Below, in pieces: positions 22,701 to 33,456 of a DNA stretch of 64,000 bases (positions within the stretch are counted from its first letter, which is position 1; the number at the start of each line of letters is the position of its first letter). The stretch lies in NCBI GenBank assembly GCA_025667525.1, contig CM046876.1:480706557-480770556 (forward strand), in the 5' to 3' direction. Under the pieces are notes generated by a model. That model worked only from the letters and a program-made list of their open reading frames with translations. It had not been told where the DNA came from and made no database searches. A program made the translations under genes and the position numbers. Source of the stretch: Glebionis coronaria. Lineage: Eukaryota > Streptophyta > Magnoliopsida > Asterales > Asteraceae.

Positions 22701-25084
22701 ATAATCAATCAATCCATTCTACTGGCACTATCAACTTTCCAGTTTTATTGCCGTTGATAAGATGTGAACTTCTCAAAAGACTAATAATAACTCATAATCC
22801 TTCATAAATTCAAGGATATATGGAGACACAACTATCATTAAAAAGAGTAAGGTCAACGCATAATCTATGCGAGAGAATTTCAAATCAGATACAGACGAAA
22901 ACACTTAACGAATATGAATATATCCCATGTTTTCATAATTTGAGTACGCATTCGAAAGCTCCTCGGATCGTTACCCAGGTCATTCAAATGAAATCTAATC
23001 AAGAGAAATGATAAGAACGTCGATACATCCAGTCGGGTATCAACACTCGGTAATCAGATACTTTTCCTAAGAATCTCACTACGGGAGAATTGGACAAGAA
23101 AGAATTGTCAATTGTCAAATAAGACAACTTCCACAGACGAGTACATTTGACTCAGAAGAATAGATGGCACGGGCACATATGTAGAGGTCTCTAACATTAT
23201 GTCCCTATTTTGCACTTCTTGCAGATCTCATAAAATTTAATCTTTCACAATCTTTAAAAATGTAGTGTTTATTCATTAGTTTTATGGTGACTACTAATCA
23301 GCCTTGCATGGTCCATTCCAAATTATATGTAGGCGCGCAACTATATACAATTTCAAGATTAACGATGCAATACTTAGTTCGTCAAAATTTTATCATCATG
23401 TTTATAATAAAAACATTTTCATGCTTAATTCTTAAATAAGAATCAAAAATAAATTTACAAAGATTTTCTTTGTTATGAAAACTGTTAAGTTTTCCAAAGC
23501 GTTTCATAAACAACTTCATTTTGATATCAATCACTTATAAATCTCACTTTGAATAATCCTTATAGTGACGAAAATTCAATTTTCTCAAATGATACTGTTT
23601 TATCTTATAAAAACAATGAGTGATCTGCAAAAGAGTGATGAAGAGTTGTTCACAGAGAACTAACTACAATATGATAAGAAATGAGCTTTAGCCAAATAAT
23701 CATGAGGTTCATGATCTCGATGGCACTAAAAAGAATAATCCACAACGTAACTCAAATCGAGATGAGTACTTGTTCAATGGTTGCATCACTAATGCGAACA
23801 TTAGGAAGAAGCAAGAAAAGATAGATATCATCGATACATGTAGAATTTAGCAATCAAAGGTAGTCTTTTCATTAATCACAAACAAGTCAAATTGTACCGT
23901 AACACATTACGTGTCGCTATGTCATACAATTTCCAAAACCCATCCTACCAACTGATATCTCAGTTAAGTTAGGGATTTTTAGAAGATACCACAATGAATA
24001 ATAATCTACAAGAGTCATTTGGTGTTCCACATGTCCTGGAAGATCCATTGGTCCCAATTCAGAAGAAGATTTCTTCAATTTATTTATTGGACACTGGGCA
24101 TCCTCATCATTGGACGATGGCCTAGGAACAACACTTAACACGAATCAACAATAAATTAAAACCTTATAATTCAATCACGGAACTTAACGACTTCCTCTTA
24201 ACAATTTCTTATTCCATACAAGTTAAATTTTACTTTTATTCAAGTTTCAACCAACTTATACTCAATTCGATATCCTACCTCATTCTCCAATACTTTCAAC
24301 CTTATTTATAAACCTTAAAAGGGCAATAAAAGCTTGATATGATCAACACTTAATTTCCAATCCTATAGCTCCTTCATCCATAGTTATCAAATGAGTCACT
24401 AGTATAAAATGACTCGATCATTCAATTAGACTTCTCGGAAAGGTACTAGTGGCATGAGGCTTTTGGGTAATGGTTCCAATGACAGCCTCAAGTGCAACAT
24501 TCACCCCTTTCGATTTCAAATTTAAGAATTGGATGACAACGAATCAGATGACATCTTTCCAGGTGATAACGTTTTGTCAAACTCCACTCTATAAGGAAAG
24601 ATCGTCATGACATCGATATTAGATTTAATCTCACCAATTCTTCTTTAATATCGTAATCAACTAATATCAACATTTCTACGAATATCAACCATTTGTTGGG
24701 ATCATAAATATCCACAACTTGGTTCAGATCTAGGATAGCCAGAATTCTTACGAGAATAGCTTCGATTAATTTACTAGGGGATTTAGGGTTCCTTGTGACA
24801 ATCTACGTCGTATAAATACCTCGTATAAATATCAAAATAATCATCAAACAATCATGTAATAAAATTGCATCATATATATATAATCCAAGTGATATATATA
24901 TTAAAGTAACACTTCTCAGTCTGGCCTTGTCGGTAACTCGGGAATTCTTCGGCACCGTTATAGTCAAAAGATTTTTAGACATTTTTAGAAAAATGTTTAT
25001 AGTTAAAAGATTTTGAAATGTTTTATTCAAAACCTTAGTTTTAAAAATCTTTCGTTCTCTATAACGAGAGCTCTGGTACCAAAC
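19742..25084 (-). pseudogene. Decayed gag-pol of element D (Tekay chromovirus type)
   Basis: 5.3 kb without a long ORF, full of stops on the minus strand. Recognisable remnants: RT start around 22420-22080 (IDYSPGAAPVACALY, then LRELSEKDFILPSSSS, then DLFDHLQGSSV, each close to the Tekay RT consensus); integrase core around 20835-20640 (DLIWVIVDRLTKSANIILVN, which contains a catalytic-region Asp). Gag and protease should lie at 22.5-25 kb; no zinc knuckle is visible there. Minus-strand ORF 23917-24141 and plus ORFs 22586-23011 are not supported. Dead element. Confidence 0.85.
25070..25081 (-). other. Primer binding site of element D (initiator Met tRNA type)
   Basis: Minus strand TGGTACCAGAGC, three bases after the LTR end GTTACA. 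It matches TGGTATCAGAGC, the usual Tekay/Copia site, at 11 of 12 bases. This site fixes the orientation of D. Confidence 0.85.
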
Positions 25085-28000
25085 TGTAACACCCCCAAAT
25101 TTATACAACTCAATACAGCGGAAGACTCGTTGGTGTTACGGGATAGCACATTACTCACATCATATATAACGCTTAAAAATCGCGTCGTTTATTAATAAAG
25201 CATTTCCATTCATAAATATCAAAGTTACATAGGTCCCAAGTCATGGTATTTAATACAGGTTTTACAAAGCATTTGAATGGAAATAAGTATTTAGGTGCGG
25301 GCCATGAATTCTTGTTGTCTTCCCGAGAATTACCTTCAAGTACCTGAGATAAAACATGTTAAAAGAAAAGGTCAGCGATAACGCCGAGTGAATTCATAGA
25401 GTTTAATAAATTCCATCAATATAACTTTGGTATAAAATTATTACCAAAAATCATTTCGTACAAATCATTGTAATAGGCCGTAAAATAGCCAAAGTCATTT
25501 TTATACAAATCCTTATCGAAAATCATAATATAGGCATTTGCCTTAAAAATCATTATACGAGCCAATGTCGTAAAAACATCATACAATACGTTTTATAACG
25601 TTGTATAGATTAAATAAAAACCGTTATATGAATATGGTTATATAAAACCAAAACACGAACATAATATCAATAGTATGACCCCGTATTGCTAGTCAGGTAA
25701 TACATCGTAATTCGGTGCGTATAGTAGTATTTCGTTAACTGGATTATTATAAGCCGCATGACATTGTTACCTTACTAAACAAAACAACGGGTAGCTAACC
25801 CGAAACTCATTTGCCCATCTAAATTAGCGTGTCGTCATAAAGGTCACGCTATGGAAATCTTCTCATACATAAATTCGCTTACCAATCAATGTGGCACGAC
25901 GGGGATCAACCGTCAAGGCGCGAACTGGGGTGATCGTCCCCAAATAGTACTATTATATGCATAAGCGTCTACCAAATCCCGGTAGTTCAAAATTCATGCT
26001 AATGGGACTTTTAGTGACATAACCTAACTTTAATAATCCATTTTATTTCATCTATCGGGTCATTTAATCATTTATCGGGTCATACAATCGGGTCATACAA
26101 TCATTCTGGTCCAAATCAATAAACAAACAATCGGGACAAATGGTGTCCTATTTTATAAAAACTAACATGCTATCTCCCTCGCGGGTTTATAAAATATTTA
26201 TAAAAACATTTAAAAGGAGTGCGAGGCTATGAACTCACGTTAATGTGGGAAGGCGGGTTATCGGCAATTCGGATGTACGGTACGTGCTTCAATCACGGAA
26301 ACCTAGACAAATAATACTTGTCTTAGAATCTTGTCCAATGACTTTATAAAAATAACAATTATGTATACATATGATGATTTTATATATATGATGATCAAGT
26401 GGGTTTATATATTCTCCTTCACTCATTTTTGTGTTTATGTGTCGATAACTTTTATACTAGTTTACTAGTTTTACCTATTTACATATTTTAAGTCCAATAA
26501 ACTTATTATAAGTTCTTTAACTTGTATTATTCCATTTTATACTTGTATTATCAGTATTTACATTTTACATGTTGGGCCCAAATGGGTTAAGCCCAATAAA
26601 TAAGTTTATAAGTGTTTTAGTCCATTTTGTTGCATTATTTGTCCAATAACGTTAACTTAGCCCGTTAATGTCCGTATGTTATATAGTTCGGGTTTCATCG
26701 GTTTTTACTTGTTATATATGTTTATATATCAGTATATGAGTTTATAAAAGTTTACATTAGACGGGTCCAACCGTCTAAGTTTTATTTAACAAAAACGTTA
26801 ATTTTACGGTAATAGCCGAAAAAGTCGTAAAAATCATGTTTATAGTTTTATAACTTATAAAACTTATCAAACTACCATTTTTATAAAATGTTCATCTCTT
26901 TATCCTTATACATATTTATATAAATGTATTATATGAGTTAGTGGGTTTTAATTCACATTTTATACTATTTTTATTTGAGTGCTTATATAATACTATTATA
27001 CTTTAATTTCCAAAATCTGATTTTATTTTCATGTTCACCAAAACTGCCATATCTAGATTTCTATATGGAGATAGAAGCTCAAATTTTTATGACATAAACT
27101 AAATGATATGTTCTCCATTTAACTCTTCTATAGCTACTGTTGAATCAGCCTCTAAGTATTTTCTAAAAATCGTCCAATACAGTGAACTCAGATTTGTACT
27201 TTAAACTTGTTTTGATCATATCTCACTCATTACAATGATTCTATTGCATGGCCAACTCTCACATGTGTACAAGACATATTACTTACTGTATATTGCTTCT
27301 ACTTTGCCATTTTATCAGTCTAACATGTGGTTCTTTACTGTTTTATACAGCCAACAATCTAAACAAGATTTTAGCCTTGTTTCTTATACTTTTTCATCTT
27401 TTTAAGCATGTTTATCAACACCAAATCCCCACACAATATTTTTAATCATCATTAATCATCATATACATATACATAAGTAAAAGAAATACAAGATTACATA
27501 ATCAAAAATAACAAGAGGATGAGGAGAACAATCTTTATACCACCATGATGATGTAGGTTATGATCAAGACATGGATTTTGATAGAGAAACTTGTGAATAA
27601 CCAAGACTATCTTCAAGACCACCATTCTTCATGAACACCTTGTGGAAAATCAGCCCTAAGACACCAAGGAAACTCCTTTGTAGATGTTATGATCACCACC
27701 AATCAATAAGTCTTCAAAAGGACATCATCTTATGCAAGAATAACATAACATTTGTGGTTAAATTTAGATCAAATGGGGGTTTTGTTTGTGATGATGGACG
27801 GCACAAAATGGGGAGGGTGAGAGAGTTTCTAGCTTGTTTTGCATGGTGAAATGAGCTACTAGTTTAGTTAAGTGATTTTGGTGGTGGAAGTAGCTTAATA
27901 TTGAAGCTTAACTAGACAAGTGTAACTTGCTAGTTTACATGTTGGACACCTCAAAGGTGTGTTGCTAGTTGAGGCCGATTTTGAGTGTGGGTGGGACAAG

Positions 28001-28523
28001 TGTCCCACCTGTCTCATCCCCATTTATTTACGGGTACTCCTCGATTCTAGTTTCCTCGATTCTCGTGCCCTCGGGTCGTTTTACGAAAAACGTTTTTATA
28101 AATTATGAATCAACGGCACAAAACGAATCTAATAAAAATTGTCTCATCAAAAACGGAGTTCGAAAACGTAAATACGTAATCCTAGGGTTTCCGGTTTAGT
28201 CGTAAAGGACGTTAAAATAAAATTGTAAGTCCTAATCTCTTCTCGTAAATTTGTGAGTTTATGAACCAACTCAAAATTAAAATCCCAAAATAATATTCAC
28301 GGACAAATTTATTTTCTGAAATGTCGGACTGTCACCAAAACGGTGTATGTAAACGTAAGCACGTAACGTTGAATCCTCCGGTTTAGACGTAGTCGACGCT
28401 ACTTCAAGACGTAAATCCAAATTACTTCCCAAAAATAAGTGAGTTAATAATATAACATTAAAATAATGTTTTTAAATAATATTTGAGAATAAAATATCAA
28501 CCATAAATTGACGGATTGTCACA
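25085..28523 (-). repeat. Element D 5' LTR
   Basis: 3439 bp, same ends as 16304-19741. The right edge (minus-strand TGTGACAATCC) abuts the target duplication CTACA at 28524. The plus-strand ORFs at 27248, 27631 and 27969 are not supported as genes. Confidence 0.92.
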
Positions 28524-29843
28524 CTACAAACTTGCATAGATCTTTCCTAGCCTCCCTTAGTCACTAAGATATCTATCATACACGTTTACAAGCCAAACTT
28601 CGAGCCTAAGTGTTGGAAACACTATAAATAGGGGTGAACTACACCTTAGAGAACTTGTACCCCGTTTCTCTTATATCTCCATACCCATTCTCAAATTCAC
28701 TTCTAAAAAAGTTATAGGACTCTTAGAAGACCATAAACTAGGTCTAGAATAAATCCATTGAATCTCTTGAAGCTTTGATAGCAAGTAGTGTTCATAGGAA
28801 GCCATAAGGAGCCCTTTTGGAGCTACCTAAGTAATCTCTATGTTAACTAAGCTTTGATCTTGTTATAATGCTTTCTAAGACTTTTTATAATGTCTATGGG
28901 ATATTGGAAAGATAATCAAAAAGAAATTAGGCCATATGATCATTTAGAATGAAAGTTATAAGTTAAAGATGTCTTAAAACCCTAGTTTTGTAAATTACAT
29001 GAAATAATGAGCAAAACCTCATTTCAAAAAATATAATTCTGAAGAAATGTTTTTATTATGATTATAAATGTGTTTTAACTATAAACATTTTGGGCCAAAG
29101 GTGTCATTTTGTGAAAGTTAAAACTATAAGAATAAATATTGGAAAGTTTGAGACCCTAAGGTTAATATTTGAGGGTTTAAAATGTAAATATTAAAACTAT
29201 ATAGGGGTTAAAAGTGTAATTAAGCTAAAGTATAACAAAAAGGACTATTTTTGCTAATTTTGAAAGTAAAGAAGATAAATTATAAATATAAGAAAGTAAT
29301 GAAGGTATCATGTTAGTAGGGAGCTTTGTACAAAGATGTTCCATCTCGATATTACGCTCTGACTGAGTGGTTGGGTTTACGATTTAAAGTGCTCTTGCTC
29401 CTCAAACGTTTATAAAATGGCTTTTGAGTATGATGGCCCAAACAATGATGCTATAATTACAACAAAATATTAATTAAAGAATACATAACTAATACGTAAA
29501 ATATTGAAATTAAGATCAAAGACTTGATACTATACAAAATGTGTTAATCCACGTTTGTGTAAAGTCAAGTTGTGGTTTGTGTGACCAAGTTGTTTACCTG
29601 TGAATGAGATATATCTGATATTGTTGAGACTTTATGGACCCCAGGTGAGTTCATAGCCTCACTAAAGTTAACTACTTTCAAATGATTTGAAAACCCGTGA
29701 GGGGGATATATGCTAAACTGGAATACAAGTACTTTGGTATGCTGCCTAATATGATTATTGACACTACGTTTACTTATTACCATTAAGTCCCTTTTTAATC
29801 GTGACAATTAATCAGAAATGAGCGCTAATATTATGAATAATAC
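28524..29843 (+). repeat. LTR J, middle part
   Basis: Continues LTR J after D (28524-28528 is the second CTACA) up to the left duplication of K (AATAC, 29839-29843). It carries a TATA box at 28623 and the Tekay LTR block AGGTGAGTTCATAGCCTCAC with AAACCCGTGAGGGGGATAT (29640-29705), on the plus strand as in LTR E. The minus-strand ORF 29565-29807 is a shadow of this conserved block. Confidence 0.78.
28623..28630 (+). promoter_or_regulatory. TATA box of LTR J
   Basis: TATAAATA followed by GGGG, in ACACTATAAATAGGGG. Position and orientation fit the U3/R border of the LTR. Confidence 0.65.
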
Positions 29844-30142
29844 TGTTAGCCCTAAAATGTGAGCGCCATTTACGGAATTATATTTTATTCAGATAGGCAA
29901 AACGTGGAGGGACTACTATTGACATGTTGTCAAAGTGACCTCTTGTTTAGCCTATATATACCCCTCCATACTTCCATGGAGGGGTGAGGATTCTTCCTAC
30001 TTTGTGTATTTCCCTTTCTCTCTCTAAATACACACACTACATTCAAGCTTTACTTTCTCTCTCTAAAAATGTCTAAACATTTCTTTTATCCTCCCCGACC
30101 TCCGGATCACCTCTTGTTAGCTTGAATCTTATGATGTTAACA
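29844..30142 (+). repeat. Element K 5' LTR
   Basis: 299 bp, TGTTAGCCC to GTTAACA. I count about four substitutions against the 3' copy at 32013-32311. It contains the TATA region at 29953-29960 and the hairpin at 29960-29985, then CT-rich leader sequence. Confidence 0.9.
29960..29985 (+). promoter_or_regulatory. TATA-adjacent hairpin in LTR K
   Basis: Directly after CTATATAT, stem ACCCCTCCAT / ATGGAGGGGT with loop ACTTCC; second copy at 32129-32154. Element L has a differently spelled hairpin with the same loop length at the same place. It would lie around the transcription start or in the first bases of the RNA. Confidence 0.75.
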
Positions 30143-30144
30143 AT

Positions 30145-30156
30145 TGGTATCAGAGC
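30145..30156 (+). other. Primer binding site of element K
   Basis: TGGTATCAGAGC, an exact match to the initiator-Met tRNA type, two bases after the 5' LTR. Confidence 0.9.
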
Positions 30157-32012
30157 TAACCGGAGGTGTTTTGTGTTTTTGTGTTTGCTGATTCGTGGCT
30201 TATTCAGCTTATTTTTTTAAGTTGTTAAACTCTCGAATTTATTGGTGCTCTTTATTTTGTTTCTGTCCAAAACTCTTGAACTATTAAACGTTTGTGTTGT
30301 TGTGTTTATCAGTCAGTCCAAAAAAAGTCTATATCTTTCATTCAAACCGTCCAAAAGTCTCGTTATATCAAATTTATTGTCTAGATTTGTGTTTGGTTGT
30401 CTCATCATAAAGATTTTTTTGTACCTGTTTATTTTGTTTTTGTCCCATCAAAATCTGCTAAGATCATTTTTTGGGGGGAAAAGGACAAATATGGATCTGA
30501 TCCATTTTTTCGGGGTTACAAAAGCTGGTCAAAAACCTTTCACGATGGTGAGTTACGATGGGAGACTACGATGGCCATTTTGATCGCATTGAGTGTGATG
30601 GAGGAATACGATGACTCGCCTGCGATGTCTCGCTGCAATGTCTCGCGGCGATGTCTCGCTGCGATGTCACGCTGCGATGGATACCATCAGGTTGCAATGG
30701 AATTTTCTTTTAGACTACGATGGGTTAAAAAAAAAGGTTAGACTACGATGGCAATCTTTTTGACTGCGATGGGTTCAAAGTTAGACTGCGATGGCTTCTA
30801 TTTCTTAATATTGCGATGAAGAAAGATTTTGCCCATTATAACAAAAGACTTTTGTGTGACAGTTTAACAAATACAAACCCATGCCCGTCTGTCTTGACCG
30901 AGACCAAGCCTTGACCGAACCAATATCAACAAATCATTCCATCCTTACAACTCCACAACACCGACTCGATCTACTTAATCCCATCGTCTCCTATTTCCCT
31001 CTATACATCAAAACTCGAACAATATCGATAACAAAGATCTCAGATTATCTTTCGGGTGTACATCAAATCTTTTAAAAGATCTATCAACCCCGAAACAATC
31101 TCTTCACCGATCTGTTGTGATGGTTAATACCATTAATTTATATACGAAAGTTAAGAAAGATTCATAACAAGATTGTTAGAATCAATCTTAGTTTCGTTTT
31201 TCAAACAAGACAAATCTTACACATGCATAACAAACGAACCTACCTGAGATCAAATTAATGATCTTGATTTCGAAGGTTTTGATTCTTGATGGGTTAGTGA
31301 TAACAGGTTATAAAAAGATTGGTTTTGATTTAAGGATTCGTGTGAGATTGATGAGATTTACGATGTGATTTAGTAGGTGATCTATGACATGAAGATTATC
31401 TGTTAGTTTTGATGGGTCTGAGATAAGTTTGGTAGGTGAGGGATGAGATGGAGGGGCGGAGAAGTTTATGGATGTGAGATTAAGGTTAGGTAATGGAGTA
31501 TTTTTAGGGATTCAAGGTATTTATACCTCGGTTAATGTTTAATAGCTATGGGTTGCACATTGCTTAATGTAAACTGGGTATAGCCTTAAATTGTTTGGGC
31601 TGCACCGATTCCTAGCATTACATAACAAGCCATGAGACAGGATGTAACTTGGATTTGCTTATTAATGTTGACCAGGACGAAAATAATATATCATGGATTT
31701 TGTCAAAGTTTGATTGGGCCATTTGAATTGCAAAAGGGTGTAGGGCTGCGGGTTTTTTTAATGATGTGGACCGGACCGTGTAATCACTATTGGACCGGAG
31801 TTGTGTTATCGGGCTCTAGTGATAATATTTTCGATGACGGATATTGGTTATGGTTTGATCGAAAGTGCTTAAACGACAAAGAAGATTTTAGGTTTGAAAC
31901 CTAAGATTTTAGGTTCGAAAGTGCTTAAACGACGGATATTGGTTATGGTTTGATCGAAAGTGCTTAATCGTGACCGTTAATCAGAAATGAGCGCTAATAT
32001 TATGAATAATAC
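30157..32012 (+). other. Interior of element K, noncoding
   Basis: No retroviral domain. 30540-30790 is dense in CGATG / GCGATG words, including serial CTCGCTGCGATGT-like units at 30610-30680, and matches the complement of the repeats in L. A 35-base segment (GGATATTGGTTATGG core) occurs at about 31838 and 31932. 31969-32012 is a copy of the host DNA 5' of K. The overlapping ORFs at 30242-30741 have no known domain and are not conserved as frames in L, so I do not call them genes. Confidence 0.7.
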
Positions 32013-32311
32013 TGTTAGCCCTAAAATGTGAGCGCCATTTACGGAATTACATTTTATTCAGATAGGCAAAACGTGGAGGGACTACTATTGACATGTTGTC
32101 AAAGTGACCTCTTGTTTAGCCTATATATACCCCTCCATACTTCCATGGAGGGGTGAGGATTCTTCCTACTTTGTGTATTTCTCTTTCTCTCTCTAAATAC
32201 ACACACTACATTCAAGCTTTACTTTCTCTCTCTAAAAATGTCTAAACATTTATTTTATCCTCCCCGACCTCCGAATCACCTCTTGTTAGCTTGAATCTTA
32301 TGATGTTAACA
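32013..32311 (+). repeat. Element K 3' LTR
   Basis: 299 bp copy of the 5' LTR. It is followed by AATAC (32312-32316) and the resumed host LTR J, but preceded by about 44 bases of duplicated 5' flank. Confidence 0.9.
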
Positions 32312-32849
32312 AATACTATTTGGGGACTAGCATCCTTTATCTGGGCGAGTCGCACTTGCTGGAATGCCGACAGGTTCTTACCTAGGCTAAATGGATACAC
32401 TTTTTCTAAACTCAGGAGTCCAGCAAACTACTTGTATGAGGTTAATTTGTTTTATGTGTTGTCAAGTAGTGGTGCATCAGCTAGTGCAATAATAATTGAT
32501 GATTTTATGTGGGCGAATAACAACATAGCTCAAGAAAAGGATCTTGTATTCAAAATAATTTCAAACCTATTAATTAACTCAACCGTTGTCTTGATTTTAA
32601 GCATATATCTCATGTATTAAAGATTGTTAGCATGGTGCAGCATGAGGATGGCATGAAGAGGCACAAGCTTGAAATTATTATTCTAGATTTTGGGAAACTA
32701 ATATTGTAAAACTCTGGTTTTTAAATGATATATAAAGAAAGTTGATTTAATCACTCTTTTGAGTTGCTTTCTATTATTATGACTTGTGTTCTGTGAAGTA
32801 ATACCCCAAATCAATGTTCCGTTGTGTTAAGGTAAAATAGGGATGTTAC
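32312..32849 (+). repeat. LTR J, last part
   Basis: Resumes with AATACTATTTGGGGAC, which matches the complement of LTR D near 17160. It ends TTCCGTTGTGTTAAGGT...GGGATGTTACA at 32849, the typical Tekay LTR end. No primer site follows, and a truncated Copia LTR begins at 32850. The ORF 32291-32620 crosses the K border and is not a gene. Confidence 0.75.
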
Positions 32850-33388
32850 AGATCCATTGAAGATCAAACATTTATTTTCATTCTTGTGTTGTTGTGAAGA
32901 TCCAATTAGTTGTGTCTATTTGGAAGTTTTGTATGTATTTTGGTTAATACTTAGGCCTTAAAGTATATTGGTATAGATTGGTCCTAGCTAAGATTAGGAA
33001 TCGACTTTTAGCTTAAAGTCTTAAATTGGTTAAGCGACCTATACGGTTTCTCCACCTTAAGGAGCTTGTTGATTAGTGAACTCTCGAGTAAGGAGTACTC
33101 GAGGAGTGGAGTAGGAACGAGGAATGAGCTTCGTTGCTGAACCAGTATAAATACTTGGTGTTCGCTTTGATCTTTCTTTTCCTTATCTCTATACATTCTT
33201 TATTCATTTCTTGCACATACTAGTGATTATTAGTTTAGTTGTACTATCCATTGTCCATATTGTGTATAAGAAGATTTCACATATTTGCTTAAGTCTATGT
33301 TTTTAAAAAAATGATTTTTGAAAACCGATCTTTAAACAAGTAAAATTTAAAAAACTATTCACCCCCCCCCCCCCTTATAGTTTCTACA
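32850..33388 (+). repeat. SIRE-like Copia 5' LTR (element G), truncated at its left end
   Basis: Aligns with the complement of LTR H (9336-9870) from GATCCATTGAAGATC onward; the upstream part is missing at the join with LTR J. It ends TTTCTACA. A run of 13 C at 33362-33374 lies just before the end. TATAAATA at about 33143 is not conserved in H, so it is probably not the main promoter, which would be in the missing part. Confidence 0.82.
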
Positions 33389-33390
33389 GT

Positions 33391-33402
33391 TGGTATTAGA
33401 GC
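33391..33402 (+). other. Primer binding site of element G
   Basis: TGGTATTAGAGC, one mismatch to the initiator-Met type, two bases after the LTR. It agrees with the equivalent site in H. Confidence 0.8.
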
Positions 33403-33456
33403 GTGGTTGCTTAAGCATTTTTAATATATATTTTATTTTAAAACTTGAATCGATCT

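Larger units (their letters stand above)
16304..28523 (-). mobile_element. Element D: complete but decayed Tekay-like Gypsy retrotransposon
   Basis: 12,220 bp with two 3.44-kb LTRs and the 5-bp duplication CTACA at 16299-16303 and 28524-28528. Read on the minus strand: 5' LTR 28523-25085, primer site 25081-25070, decayed gag-pol 25084-19742, purine-rich TTTAGGGGTAAATGC before the 3' LTR 19741-16304. LTRs start TGTGACAATCCG and end GGGGGTGTTACA. Domain remnants (RT near 22400-22080, integrase near 20835-20600) run right to left, confirming the orientation. It inserted into LTR J. Confidence 0.93.
29844..32311 (+). mobile_element. Element K: small non-autonomous LTR element
   Basis: 2468 bp with 299-bp LTRs (29844-30142 and 32013-32311, TGTTAG...TTAACA). 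The initiator-Met primer site is at 30145-30156, and the target duplication AATAC is at 29839-29843 and 32312-32316. The interior has no gag or pol. K is related to element L: both share the CTGGTCAAAAACCT block (30527; complement near 61185), the TATA-plus-hairpin promoter and GCGATG-rich repeats. Just before the 3' LTR, instead of a polypurine tract, there is a copy of K's own 5' flank (31969-32012). Confidence 0.88.

Noticed and set aside
18466..27445. A 65-residue hydrophobic ORF conserved at 18466 and 27248
   Set aside because: Both copies lie in the two LTRs of element D on the strand opposite to its transcription; identity comes from LTR duplication.
30242..30741. Two overlapping ORFs of 113-114 residues in element K
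   Set aside because: Low complexity at the 3' side (translated GCGATG words), no motif, not conserved with L.
14950..32849. LTR J as a complete solo LTR inserted in the Copia LTR G
   Set aside because: The join at 32849/32850 is sharp, but the sequence left of 14950 is not the missing part of LTR G and no 5-bp duplication is found, so a simple insertion is not supported.
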